This document shows, one piece after another, positions 1-9,714 of a stretch of 64,000 nt of DNA (positions within the stretch are counted from its first letter, which is position 1; the number at the start of each line of letters is the position of its first letter). The notes under the pieces are model-generated. The model saw only the letters and a program-made list of their open reading frames with translations. It was not told the DNA's origin and ran no database searches. The DNA is from Lewinellaceae bacterium (GTDB taxonomy: Bacteria > Bacteroidota > Bacteroidia > Chitinophagales > Saprospiraceae). Made by a program: the position numbers and the translations under genes. Where the stretch lies: contig JACJYK010000001.1 in the NCBI GenBank assembly GCA_020636135.1, forward strand, positions 3,396,501-3,460,500. The letters run 5' to 3'.

Positions 1-331
1 CATAGGCATTGGCTTCCAGGTCATTGATAATGGATACCTTCCTGATACCCAATTCCTGGGTAACCTTGGTGGAGCTGATACCCCAGGCCAGATTAGTGCC
101 TTCCGCCTCTCCGCGGATCACCGGGCCTGCAAATCCAACACAGATGCGGTCAGGCAATGCCACACCGGCATGAAATACCTTGACGATATCTACAAAAGAG
201 GGATACTGTGACGAACGGTAGGACCCTTCCCGGATAAAACGCATTTCGCCATCTACGACAGTAAAAAGGGACAAGTTCGTCTTCGTACCTCCGACATCTG
301 CCGCTAAAATAGTCTGGCCTTTTGCGGCCAT
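1..331 (-). CDS. glk: Glucokinase (ROK/Glk-type), N-terminal part
   Basis: This is the first 110 codons of a minus-strand gene that runs off the left edge; the ATG is the complement of 329-331. The translation begins MAAKGQTILAADVGGTKTN, carrying the phosphate-1 motif DVGGTKT of the hexokinase/actin fold. It continues with GFAGPVIRGEAEGTNLAW and INDLEANAY, the signature stretches of the bacterial glucokinase family (PF02685), in the expected order and spacing. The family phosphorylates glucose with ATP in the cytosol at the entry to glycolysis. It is divergent from the aminomutase gene that starts at 613. A ROK sugar kinase of other specificity is possible, but INDLEANAY favours glucokinase. 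Confidence 0.85.
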   Translation of the reverse strand, partial: MAAKGQTILAADVGGTKTNLSLFTVVDGEMRFIREGSYRSSQYPSFVDIVKVFHAGVALPDRICVGFAGPVIRGEAEGTNLAWGISSTKVTQELGIRKVSIINDLEANAY

Positions 332-612
332 TTTTGACTTTGGAAACGCAATTGATATCATCCTATCCGGAATTTTTTTGTCAACCGCCAATGTTAAGGA
401 ATGTAGTGAGATTATGCAAATTATTATCTCACGGAGCAATAACCTTTATCCGGTTTGACGGCTGCCCAATTAGGATGACCCGCCAATTTACCGTATCTTA
501 CGATTCCGGCACTACACTCACCACCGGAATTACCTGTTCATGTTATGGCCTGCTACCTTTCCAGCCCGCTGCTGGAAAAACAATTGTTTTACCGTTAAAA
601 AGAGCATTGAAT
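332..612. promoter_or_regulatory. Divergent intergenic region between glk and the aminomutase gene
   Basis: This 281-base stretch lies between two divergently read genes and must hold both promoters. The reading frame of the aminomutase gene is open here back to 322, but the encoded residues are Cys-rich and unlike the family, so I treat it as non-coding. I could not point to a convincing TAnnTTTG -7 box. Confidence 0.35.
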
Positions 613-1934
613 ATGCAGCAATCGCCGCCAAAGTACAAGGCCATTACATTGGCTAATTTTCGAAAAAACGCACTGATCGAGCAGAACGTGACTGAGGAGC
701 AGAAGCATCACATCAACGTCGTAGGGCAAGTCCTTCCCTTTAAAGTCAACAATTACGTCCTGGAAGAACTGATCGACTGGTCTAATCTGCCCAATGACCC
801 CATCTTCCAATTGACCTTCCCACAAAAAGACATGCTTGCACCCCATGACTTTCTAGCCGTTGAAGAGGCGCTGGCAGCAAATGTATCCAAAGGAGAATTG
901 AAACTGCTGGTGAATTCCATTCGCCATACCCTCAACCCCCACCCCGCAGGACAACTCGAACACAACGTACCCATGTTCAGGAACAGCCGCCTCGAGGGGA
1001 TCAACACAAATACCGGGAAACTGTCTTGTTTTTCCCAAGCCAGAGCCAAACGTGCCATGCTTACTGCACTTTTTGTTTCCGCTGGCCGCAGTTTGTAGGC
1101 ATGGAAGGATTAAAATTTGCCATGCAGGAATCATCCACACTGGCTGATTACGTCAAAGCCAATCCGAAAGTAACCGATGTCCTCTTTACCGGAGGAGACC
1201 CGATGATCATGCGTGCAAAACGGATGGAGGCCTACCTTGCACCCCTATTGTCCGAACGAATTCCAAACCTGCGCAACATCCGTATCGGTTCTAAAGTGCT
1301 CGGTTACTGGCCCTATAAATTTCTCACCGATCCGGATGCTGATGAGATGCTGCGGCTTTTTGAGCGGGTTGTAAAACACGGTTATCACCTTTCGTTCATG
1401 GCACACTTCAACCACGTACGTGAGTTGGAAACACCAGCCGTAGAGAAAGCCATCCGGAGGATCCGGAACACTGGTGCCGTCATTCGCACCCAGTCGCCGA
1501 TCATGAGGCACATCAACGACCACCCGCACATTTGGCGGGACATGTGGCGTAAACAGGTCAGTCTCGGCTGCATACCCTATTATATGTTCATCGCCCGGGA
1601 CACAGGCGCTCAATCCTATTTTGCCGTGCCTCTCGAGCGCTGCCACCGTATCTACCGCGAAGCTTATCAGCAGGTAGGTGGATTAGCGCGGACCGGTCGG
1701 GGCCCCAGCATGTCCGCAGAGCCCGGCAAGGTACAAATCCTGGGTGTCGTACAGATTGGAGGTCAGAAATACTTCAACTTAAGGTTCATCCAGAGCAGAA
1801 ACCCTGAATGGGTGGGTAGGCCCTTCTTTGCACCTTACGATCCGGATGCGATCTGGCTGGACGATCTCAAACCGGCATTTAACGAACCACAGTTCTTTTT
1901 TGAAGAATCCAACCACTTTTCGAGCATGAATTAA
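613..1934 (+). pseudogene. Lysine 2,3-aminomutase-family radical SAM protein, disrupted by a -1 frameshift
   Basis: Two overlapping frames make one protein. The first (from ATG 613) runs to GI at base 1002. The second must be entered at 1002, where it reads QHKYRETVLFFPSQSQ, then T-CHAYCTFC-FRWPQFVG. CHAYCTFC is the CxxxCxxC radical SAM cluster motif (C148, C152, C155 of the joined protein). Restoring one C after ATC (1000-1002) rebuilds the family sequence GIQHKYRE. The joined length, about 440 residues, fits KamA-type PLP/AdoMet enzymes, and a downstream PGK near a conserved Ser/Pro segment is a candidate PLP lysine. The upstream open frame (322-612) looks non-coding. The substrate could be lysine or another amino acid. 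Either the gene is broken or the read is missing one base. Confidence 0.8.
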
Positions 1935-1942
1935 CTAAACGC

Positions 1943-2872
1943 TTAGTCTATGAATGTGCCGGCTTCCTGCCCGACGAGCTTTTGTTCAAGCTCATGATCA
2001 TGGCCGGCGCGTTCTCCCAACTCTTCCCAATCCTGATCATGAAGTATCAGAACCGGTACACGGGCATGGATGATCATCTCCTTGCTGACGCTGTGGTGAA
2101 TCAGATTCAGCAGGTAACCCCGTTCCTGACCGATAAGGACCAGTAAATTTGCTTTCTCCGACTCAATAAATTCCTCGAGGCCATCTTCCGCACTTACATG
2201 TTGCAGAGTGGTAAAATGCAGTTTTTTGGAGTTGAGAAAATGTTCCACACGTTTCACCACCACCTCATCGACGATGTCATCGAGTTCCCTGGGCGTCACA
2301 ACCCGTACCATTTCCAGCTCAGGGTTCCAGGCTTCCACCATGTCTTTAACCGGATTAAGAACATGTAATTGATCCGGAGCTAAATGGTTTGCGCCAATGA
2401 CCACCTTTCGAGGCAAATCCAGCGTTGCACCGGATGGTACGATCAACATTTTGCATTGTGCTTTCCTCATCACCTCCAGGGCGGTGGAGCCCATGATCAT
2501 GCGGGTGAGTCCGGTGAATCCCTTGGTTCCCATCACCACCAGGTCCGGATGTTCCTGATGGATCGTTGTACAAATGGATTTTGCCGCTTCACCAATGACG
2601 AGCAATTCACGGAATTTGAAATGAGGGAATTTGGTGCTAAAATGTGCACATACGGCGTGAAGCTGTTCGGTTTCCTCTTTCAACAGGTCATCGGATGAGA
2701 CCATGGACGTAAGAAATGGATAGGTCGGTATGGCAGGGACTCCAGGCGCGACATGGACCAGGATAAAATCCAACGGGCCGGAGTTGTAACTGGAACTAAA
2801 CCATTGCATCGCATATTCGATAGCATGGTCGGCATCCCAGGAAAAATCGGTTAACAATATGATCTTTTTCAT
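1943..2872 (-). CDS. Universal stress protein with two tandem UspA domains
   Basis: The protein has 309 residues and two Usp folds. Domain 1 (about 1-147) starts MKKIILLTDFSWDADHAIEYA and ends with the ATP-binding pattern G-x2-G-x9-G-S/T, seen as GTKGFTGLTRMIMGST, followed by CKMLIVP. Domain 2 (about 158-280) is degenerate: it ends in VPVLILHD but has lost the glycine-rich loop. Tandem Usp proteins of this size are common in Bacteroidota and act in the cytosol in stress responses; ligand and partners are unknown. It lies 110 bases downstream of the P-type ATPase on the same strand, so the two may be co-transcribed. Confidence 0.9.
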   Translation of the reverse strand: MKKIILLTDFSWDADHAIEYAMQWFSSSYNSGPLDFILVHVAPGVPAIPTYPFLTSMVSSDDLLKEETEQLHAVCAHFSTKFPHFKFRELLVIGEAAKSICTTIHQEHPDLVVMGTKGFTGLTRMIMGSTALEVMRKAQCKMLIVPSGATLDLPRKVVIGANHLAPDQLHVLNPVKDMVEAWNPELEMVRVVTPRELDDIVDEVVVKRVEHFLNSKKLHFTTLQHVSAEDGLEEFIESEKANLLVLIGQERGYLLNLIHHSVSKEMIIHARVPVLILHDQDWEELGERAGHDHELEQKLVGQEAGTFID

Positions 2873-2982
2873 GGCTGGTGGTTTACAAACTATCTACTCT
2901 TGCTGGTTCAGAATTTCAATGATTTAATTGTAAAAATCAATGACCTGGATCAATCACCACCAGAATCACTCCTATGAGTTGG

Positions 2983-5652
2983 TCAAAGGATAACCCGGAA
3001 AACACGCTTGAACAGCTGAATAATGCCTACCGGAAGGATACTGAAGGACAGTACATACAGCCACCCAACCGGAGACAGGTAATCGAGCGCCAGGACTTCG
3101 CGGATTGGGCTTACGATCAAAGCCCCACCGACCAGTAAACTGCACAAAATAAATGCAGCCCAGATAAAAGGATTATGAACGATCGGATTGTTCCAGAAGG
3201 AAGCATCGCGTCCCGGTAAATTAAATACATTCCACAGCTGGGCAAAGATCAGGGTGTAAAAGGTGTAGTTGACAATCTTCGCGGTCGTAGCGGAAAGAAT
3301 GTACAAGCTAAAAACCTCCATGCCGATGACAGAAACGGCGATTGCCAGCGCGTATAAAACGATGGATTGCCAGTCTTGGCGCGTAATAATGGGAACGGCC
3401 CGGTTACGCGGGGGTAGGCGCATGATATTTCCCGGCCCTTTATTCATCCCCAGAGCGAGCGCAGGAAATACATCGGTCACTACATTTAAAAATAAGATCT
3501 GTAGCGGAAGCAAAGGTAAGGGCATCCCTCCTACAATGGCAATTCCGATGACCAGGAGTTCACTCAGGTTACACGACAAAAGGTAGATGACAAACTGACG
3601 GATGTTTTCAAAAATGATCCGACCAGTGCGGATGGCGGCAACGATTGAGGTAAATGCATCATCTTTCAGGATGATATCGGCAGCCTCCCTGGCCGCTTCT
3701 GTCCCCCGGATTCCCATGGCGATGCCCACATCCGCTTTTTTCAATGCCAGCGCATCATTGACCCCGTCACCGGTCATGCCCACCACATAGCCATGTTCCT
3801 GGAAGATCCTGACCAGTTCAAGTTTCTGCGCCGGATTGATCCGGGCGAAAACCTGGGTGTTCAATAAGGCAGGCTGAACATTACTCACCGCCTCCGGATC
3901 CTTCAGGTGACTACCGGTCATCTTGAGGCAAGCTTCACCCGGCGAGACGAGATGAACCTGCTGGGCTATGTGGCCGGCTGTCTCCGGGTGGTCGCCGGTA
4001 ACCATTACGATGCGAATCCCGGCCTGACGGCATTCCTCGATGGCTTGCCGGATGTCCTTGCGAGCCGGGTCCTGGAAGGCTGCCAAGCCTAAAAATATCA
4101 GGTCATCCAGCATTTCGTCCGGCGCGGGTATTTGATGCCGCCAGGAACATGCCAGGGCGATCAGCCGGTACCCTTCCATTGCGAGGTCATCGTGTTCGTT
4201 CATCCAGGCCTCACGCTGAAGAAAGGGCTCCATGGTATCCTTTCCACTTCCCAATTGATTGCACCTGGGTAACAGCACATCGGCGGCGCCTTTCACACAA
4301 ATCAAATAGCCAGGATTGGCCTCGTGTACTGTTGCCATCCATTTTAAATCAGGATCAAAAGGCACCTCCTGTACCCGCGGCAATTCCCGTGACAAAGCTA
4401 CAGGGTCCAGGCCTTCGGTTATGGCCGCTGAGATCAGCGCGACATCCAGCGGGTCTCCTCCCCACTTCCCATTTTCGAATTTGGCATCATTTCCAAGCAA
4501 ACCTACCGAGAGAAGCCATGCTATCTGTCGATTCTCTGCTTTTTTTGCCGGTTGAAAACGGATGATCCGCCGCTGTTTTTCTGGTATGACCAGTGTAGTC
4601 AGCTGCATTTGATTTTCAGTAAGTGTCCCCGTCTTGTCCGTCAGGATGATACTGGTTTCTCCCAGTGTCTGAACCGCTTCGAGGGACTTCACAATGACAT
4701 TTTTACGCGCCATCAGGATCATCCCTCTGGCCAGTGTAATGGTAGCGATCACCGGCAAACCCTCCGGAATAGCTGCAATAGCCAGAGCGATTCCCGTCTC
4801 CAGCATCATAAGCCAGTCCCTGCCACGGATAACCCCCAGGACAAAAACCAAAATTGCGATGATCAAGGTGATCCAGATCAATTGCCTGGTCAGACTATTC
4901 AGGCGCTTCTCGAGCGGAGTGATGCCCTTTTGGGTCACCTGGGCCATGTGGGTTATACCACCGAGTTCTGTGCGACTACCTGTAGCCACCACCAGCGCTT
5001 TGCCCTGCCCGCGTACAACCGTTGTCCCGGCAAAAACCATATTTTTCTGATCCGCCAGAGAGCTTATTTTCTCCATGGCTTCCGATTGCTTATAAACCGG
5101 ATAAGATTCTCCCGTCAACATGGCTTCTTCGATCTGGAGACGGAGTACCTGAACGACCCGCGCGTCAGCCGTCACTAAATCTCCGGCTTCCAGTAACATG
5201 ATATCTCCCGGTACAAGGTCCATGGAATCAAGCGTGTACAGGCGCCCTTCGCGAAGAACCCGAACCGAAGCACGGCTTAATTTGCGCAGAGCATCCATTG
5301 AACGCACTGCCTGCCATTCCATTAAAAAACCAATCACGGTATTGATGACGATGAGCACGGCGACGGCTATTCCCTCCGCCCATTCTTCAAAAACGAACGA
5401 AGCCGCTGCGGCCAAAACCAATATCCACACAATAGGGCTGAGAAACTGCTCGGCAAGAATCCTGATCACCGACTTTGAGCTCCCTTTCTTCAGGATATTG
5501 GCCCCAAAGGTATGCCGGCGTTTTAAAACTTCTTCTTCACTGAGGCCCTTCAAAAGATCCGTTTCCAGCCATGTAGTTAATTCCTCTACCGACTTCAACG
5601 TGAATTCAGTGGTAATGGATTCTTTTCCGGGCATGTGTGGAAATGGTTTCAT
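2983..5652 (-). CDS. P-type IIA cation-transporting ATPase (Ca2+ ATPase-like)
   Basis: This 889-residue P-type ATPase is complete. It has the N-terminal cation-ATPase domain (about 20-70), the actuator TGES at 180-183, the phosphorylation motif DKTGTLT at 339-345 and the hinge motif MTGDGVND at 626-633. TM4 carries PEGLP (296-300), TM5 NLSELL (from 695) and TM6 NVVTD (723-727). The TM4 glutamate, TM5 N/E and TM6 N/T/D match the Ca2+ ligands of SERCA/PMCA-type pumps, so Ca2+ (or Mn2+) export from the cytosol is the likely role; Na+ or Mg2+ cannot be excluded. It is transcribed divergently from ftsH and is followed by the universal stress protein gene. Confidence 0.9.
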   Translation of the reverse strand: MKPFPHMPGKESITTEFTLKSVEELTTWLETDLLKGLSEEEVLKRRHTFGANILKKGSSKSVIRILAEQFLSPIVWILVLAAAASFVFEEWAEGIAVAVLIVINTVIGFLMEWQAVRSMDALRKLSRASVRVLREGRLYTLDSMDLVPGDIMLLEAGDLVTADARVVQVLRLQIEEAMLTGESYPVYKQSEAMEKISSLADQKNMVFAGTTVVRGQGKALVVATGSRTELGGITHMAQVTQKGITPLEKRLNSLTRQLIWITLIIAILVFVLGVIRGRDWLMMLETGIALAIAAIPEGLPVIATITLARGMILMARKNVIVKSLEAVQTLGETSIILTDKTGTLTENQMQLTTLVIPEKQRRIIRFQPAKKAENRQIAWLLSVGLLGNDAKFENGKWGGDPLDVALISAAITEGLDPVALSRELPRVQEVPFDPDLKWMATVHEANPGYLICVKGAADVLLPRCNQLGSGKDTMEPFLQREAWMNEHDDLAMEGYRLIALACSWRHQIPAPDEMLDDLIFLGLAAFQDPARKDIRQAIEECRQAGIRIVMVTGDHPETAGHIAQQVHLVSPGEACLKMTGSHLKDPEAVSNVQPALLNTQVFARINPAQKLELVRIFQEHGYVVGMTGDGVNDALALKKADVGIAMGIRGTEAAREAADIILKDDAFTSIVAAIRTGRIIFENIRQFVIYLLSCNLSELLVIGIAIVGGMPLPLLPLQILFLNVVTDVFPALALGMNKGPGNIMRLPPRNRAVPIITRQDWQSIVLYALAIAVSVIGMEVFSLYILSATTAKIVNYTFYTLIFAQLWNVFNLPGRDASFWNNPIVHNPFIWAAFILCSLLVGGALIVSPIREVLALDYLSPVGWLYVLSFSILPVGIIQLFKRVFRVIL

Positions 5653-5788
5653 AACAAGATTACATATCCGGAATGAGAAGGTTCTTACAATCAGGGTAAA
5701 TGATATAAATCATGGCCGGATTTGACTGGAATGGATACCAAATGTGTCCAGGAAGTTCCATACTGAACGTTCATCAGTCATTCATACA
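5653..5788. promoter_or_regulatory. Divergent promoter region, P-ATPase / ftsH
   Basis: The two genes start back to back here. A near-palindrome ATGATATAAATCAT lies at about 5700-5713 and could bind a shared regulator. This is only a candidate. Confidence 0.3.
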
Positions 5789-7738
5789 ATGAGTGAGAAA
5801 ATCAACCCGACAGCCGATCCGAGACCAGGTCCAAAGCAGCCCGGAAGGATTTCATTGATTTACATATTCATAACGCTGGCACTACTCCTGTTCTTCTGGT
5901 TTCAGAAAGATGGAGCCCCTGAGGAAACGACATGGAACAACTTTGTTGAGACCATGCTGATCCCGCATGACGTGGAAAAACTCGTGGTGGTCAACGGTCA
6001 AAAAGTCAATGTCTACATCAAACCCTCCAAGTCTGAAGATCCGAAATACGGGACAGCAGCCAAAAAATTGCCCAAGAACATTGAAGTACCCCTTTACTAT
6101 TTTACCATTGGCTCCAACGAAGTCTTTTATGACCAGCTTCGTGAAGCGGAACAAGGCATTCCCACAAACGACCGCGTTCCCGTAAGCTACGTTACACAGA
6201 GCAACTGGGGATGGAATATCCTGTTATGGATCCTTCCATTTCTGCTGATTGTGATCTTATGGTCGGGATTGCTCCGGGGTGCCACGTCCGGCATGCAAAA
6301 CATGAATACCAATATTTTCAAATTTGGCCAATCCCAGGCAAGAGTAACCGAAACCGGCACGGAGAGCAAAATTACCTTTGCACAGGTCGCAGGCATGGAA
6401 GAGGCCAAAGAGGAGATCTATGAGATCGTGAAATTTTTAAAAAATCCGGCAAGTTATACCCGTTTAGGAGCCAAAATCCCCAAAGGTGTCTTGCTGGTTG
6501 GACCTCCGGGGACCGGCAAAACCCTACTGGCGAAAGCGGTTGCCGGAGAGGCCGGTGTACCTTTCTTTTCACTCTCCGGCTCGGAATTCATTGAAATGTT
6601 TGTTGGCGTGGGCGCTGCCCGTATGCGGGACTTGTTTGCCAAGGCAAAAGCGAAGGCTCCTTCCATCGTCTTTATTGATGAGATTGATACCATCGGGCGT
6701 ATGCGGGGCAAGGCCTATTCGCTCCAATCCAATGACGAGCGGGACAGCACGCTGAATCAGCTGCTTGCAGAACTTGATGGCTTTGATACCAGTACCGGCG
6801 TCATCGTGCTGGCGGCAACGAACCGTGGCGACATTCTGGACAGTGCATTGCTGCGGCCGGGACGTTTTGACCGTCACATCCAACTAGAATTGCCCAACAT
6901 CAACGAACGCAAAGCCATCTTTCAGGTCCATGTCAAACCACTGATCACCGCAACGGATGTCGATGTGGATCAGCTCGCCTCACAGACACCTGGCTTTTCC
7001 GGTGCTGACATTGCGAATATCTGCAATGAGGCCGCCCTGATTGCAGCGCGGATGGAAAAAGAAGCTGTTGGTCAGCCGGATTTCATACAGGCAATTGACC
7101 GGGTGATTGGCGGTCTGGAGAAAAAAAGCAAGGTAATCAGTCCCGCAGAGAAACGGCGTATTGCCTATCATGAAGCCGGCCATGTGATCACCGGGTGGTT
7201 TTTACCTCATGCCACCCCTGCACTCAAGGTGTCCATCATTCCGCGGGGTAAGTCGCTGGGTGCTGCCTGGTATCTGCCGGAGGAACATCAGATCGTCACC
7301 CAGGAAGAATTTTCGGATACGATCTGTATGGCACTGGGAGGACGGGCCGCCGAAGAATTGGTTTTCGGGGATACCTCCTCCAATGCACTTGATGACCTGG
7401 AGAAAGCAACCAAACAAGCCTACAGCATGGTGGTATATTATGGCTTAAGTGAAGCATTGGGTCATGTAAGTTTTTACGATTCCACCGGCCGCACGGAGCA
7501 AAGCCTGGTGAAACCGTACAGTGAAAAGACAGCGGAAATCATCGATCGTGAAGTACGGAACCTGATCGGCGATGCCTATGCCAAGGCCAGTGACATCCTG
7601 ACCATACACCGGCATCAGCTCGATGAACTCGCTGAGATGCTGATCCGGAAGGAAGTTGTTTATCAGGAGGACATCCGCAAAGTGGCGGACCAGTTGCCTG
7701 TCATTCAAAACAAAGAATCATGTATCTCAATGTCATAG
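5789..7738 (+). CDS. ftsH: ATP-dependent zinc metalloprotease FtsH
   Basis: This is a membrane AAA+ protease that extracts and degrades membrane and damaged cytosolic proteins. Numbered from the in-frame GTG at 5744 (664 residues), it shows TM1 at about 37-53, a periplasmic domain, TM2 at about 156-177, Walker A GPPGTGKT (253-260), Walker B IVFIDEID (308-315), the second region of homology ATNRGDILDSALLRPGRFDR, and the zinc site HEAGH (476-480) with a downstream Asp near 550. I prefer ATG 5789 (MSEKINPT) because the 15 extra residues add nothing recognisable. The 3' end overlaps the HAD-ATPase fusion by 19 bases, which implies translational coupling. The peptidase core is intact. Confidence 0.93.
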   Translation: MSEKINPTADPRPGPKQPGRISLIYIFITLALLLFFWFQKDGAPEETTWNNFVETMLIPHDVEKLVVVNGQKVNVYIKPSKSEDPKYGTAAKKLPKNIEVPLYYFTIGSNEVFYDQLREAEQGIPTNDRVPVSYVTQSNWGWNILLWILPFLLIVILWSGLLRGATSGMQNMNTNIFKFGQSQARVTETGTESKITFAQVAGMEEAKEEIYEIVKFLKNPASYTRLGAKIPKGVLLVGPPGTGKTLLAKAVAGEAGVPFFSLSGSEFIEMFVGVGAARMRDLFAKAKAKAPSIVFIDEIDTIGRMRGKAYSLQSNDERDSTLNQLLAELDGFDTSTGVIVLAATNRGDILDSALLRPGRFDRHIQLELPNINERKAIFQVHVKPLITATDVDVDQLASQTPGFSGADIANICNEAALIAARMEKEAVGQPDFIQAIDRVIGGLEKKSKVISPAEKRRIAYHEAGHVITGWFLPHATPALKVSIIPRGKSLGAAWYLPEEHQIVTQEEFSDTICMALGGRAAEELVFGDTSSNALDDLEKATKQAYSMVVYYGLSEALGHVSFYDSTGRTEQSLVKPYSEKTAEIIDREVRNLIGDAYAKASDILTIHRHQLDELAEMLIRKEVVYQEDIRKVADQLPVIQNKESCISMS

Positions 7739-9489
7739 CGTTTGACCTGGATGGGACCATCGCCCAGGACGACCGGGTAAATCCGCAAACATGGGTTAAA
7801 CTGGCTGAGGCAAAAGCCAAAGGTTTTAAACTGATGCTGGTGACCGGTCGCTGTTTTGACGACCTAAAAACCATTGGCCCTTTTGAAGAATACTGCAAGG
7901 CCATTGTTGCCGAAAACGGCGCTTTGGTCTATTTCCCGGACAATGAAACGCTGGTCATGCCTTTCGGTCAGTTAGCCAAAGAAGTAAAGGACCAGTTGCT
8001 CGCCAGCAACATACCATTGGAGATTGGGAAAGCCATCATGGCAACCCGGGTGCCCCACGACAAAACGGTTTTGAAGGTGCTGGGAAGGACCAATTTTGCC
8101 GCCATCGCCGAATACAACAAAGGTGCCATCATGGTCTTGCCCCATGGAGCCACCAAGGGTAGCGGGCTGTTGTTTGCACTGAATGAACTGGGGTTATCCG
8201 CCCATAATATGATATCGATCGGAGATGCCGAAAACGACCGGAGTATGTTTGAGCAGGCTGAATTGGCTGTTGCGGTACAAAATGCCACTGAAGACATCAA
8301 AAAAATGTCGGATATCATCCTGAGTGCTCCCAATGGAACCGGAGTGAATGGGTTTCTGACGCAACTGATGAATCATGAAATTCCAATCTATAACCCCCGG
8401 GCCAAACAGCGGATTCAAATCGGGCACCGGCAGGGTCAGGAAGAACTATTTATGAACCCACTTCGATTGTTGAATGGTAACCTGTGTATATCCGGGGACA
8501 GCCGGAGTGGGAAATCATGGATTGCCGGCCTGATCATTGAAAAATTGCTGGAGCAGGAATACCAGATATGCGTCATCGATCCGGAAGGCGATTATTATGG
8601 GATCAATGCATTCCCGCATGCCATCGTCATGGGAAGAAACGACCCCAAATTGCCGGCAGTAACCGACCTGCTCACGTTGTTCGAATACTCCAGTACCAGT
8701 ATCGTCCTCGATATGTCCTCCAAGCCACTCAGTTTCCAGATAGAATATGTGGAAGAGCTCCTGCATGGCTTGTTCAGTCTTAAAGAGAGCCGGGGAAAAC
8801 CCCAGTTGATCATCATGGATGAAGCCCACTATTTCTGTGGCCCGCAAAATGGCACCATAAAGGACCTGATTGTGAAACATATGCACCATGGCGGTATTGC
8901 GCTGATCACCTTCAATCCAAACCTCATGGATGCCAAAGTGCTGGAGCAGGTAGATCACTGGTTGCTGACCAAATTGCAGGGCGACTTGCAGTACGATGCC
9001 ATTAGTCCATACCTGCCAGCTCTGAAAGAAAAAGGCATGCGGGAAAAGTTAGCCAACCTGCCCATGGGTAAAACCTACTTGTATTGCAAACATTCGGACG
9101 AGACTTTGCATCATCAATCAGAAATCGTTGATTTTACGCACACGCGCCGTATAGTCCGGCACATCCGTCACCTGAACAAATACCTGCGGGCTCCGGTACA
9201 GCAGTCGAAACAGTTTTACTTCCACGTGCCGGAAGGGTATGATGGCGTGAATTCCGCTGCCAACTTATGGGAGTTTAGCCGGAAGTTACGCGAAGTACCC
9301 CTGGAGACCATCCATTATCATATAGAAAGACAGGACTTCCGGCGCTGGGTCGCTGATGTCCTCCATGATCATGAATTGGCCAACCGGATACAGAAAATCA
9401 CCCGGCGCCATCTGGAAGGGGAAGACTTACGGGACGAACTGGCAGCAACAGTAGACCTGCGGTTTGAGGAGTTGCAGAAAATGGTCTGA
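7720..9489 (+). CDS. Fusion: HAD-IIB phosphatase + HerA/DUF87-like P-loop ATPase + DUF5752-like C-terminus
   Basis: This 589-residue protein joins at least two enzymes. Residues 1-215 are a Cof/HAD-IIB hydrolase: the nucleophile motif FDLDGT at 8-13 and the metal-binding GDAEND at 168-173. Residues 245-460 are a P-loop ATPase of the HerA/DUF87 kind: Walker A GDSRSGKSW at 259-267, IDPEGDYYG, and Walker B LIIMDEAH at 363-370. The last 85 residues (FHVPEGYDGVNSA, ERQDFRRWVADVLHD) resemble the DUF5752 module. No DNA-binding or membrane segment is evident. It overlaps the end of ftsH, so the two are probably made together. The substrate of either enzyme half is unknown. A Cof-type sugar-phosphate phosphatase activity is plausible for the N-terminus. 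Confidence 0.8.
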   Translation: MYLNVIAFDLDGTIAQDDRVNPQTWVKLAEAKAKGFKLMLVTGRCFDDLKTIGPFEEYCKAIVAENGALVYFPDNETLVMPFGQLAKEVKDQLLASNIPLEIGKAIMATRVPHDKTVLKVLGRTNFAAIAEYNKGAIMVLPHGATKGSGLLFALNELGLSAHNMISIGDAENDRSMFEQAELAVAVQNATEDIKKMSDIILSAPNGTGVNGFLTQLMNHEIPIYNPRAKQRIQIGHRQGQEELFMNPLRLLNGNLCISGDSRSGKSWIAGLIIEKLLEQEYQICVIDPEGDYYGINAFPHAIVMGRNDPKLPAVTDLLTLFEYSSTSIVLDMSSKPLSFQIEYVEELLHGLFSLKESRGKPQLIIMDEAHYFCGPQNGTIKDLIVKHMHHGGIALITFNPNLMDAKVLEQVDHWLLTKLQGDLQYDAISPYLPALKEKGMREKLANLPMGKTYLYCKHSDETLHHQSEIVDFTHTRRIVRHIRHLNKYLRAPVQQSKQFYFHVPEGYDGVNSAANLWEFSRKLREVPLETIHYHIERQDFRRWVADVLHDHELANRIQKITRRHLEGEDLRDELAATVDLRFEELQKMV

Positions 9490-9714
9490 GGATTTCAATA
9501 TTTACCACCGACCCAAGATTATGATTTGCATCATTGATATAGGTGACCATAAAGTCTTGACATTACTTATTGACCTTATTAGATTAGGTTCTGGCTTAAA
9601 GAATTAGCGTTAAGCACTTGCCTGTTGTTTGTGTTTAATTGCCGATTGGATTATCGACTGACAAGGTAAAAGTGAATGCATTGAATACAGGGATATTGGA
9701 TTAATACCTTTCAT

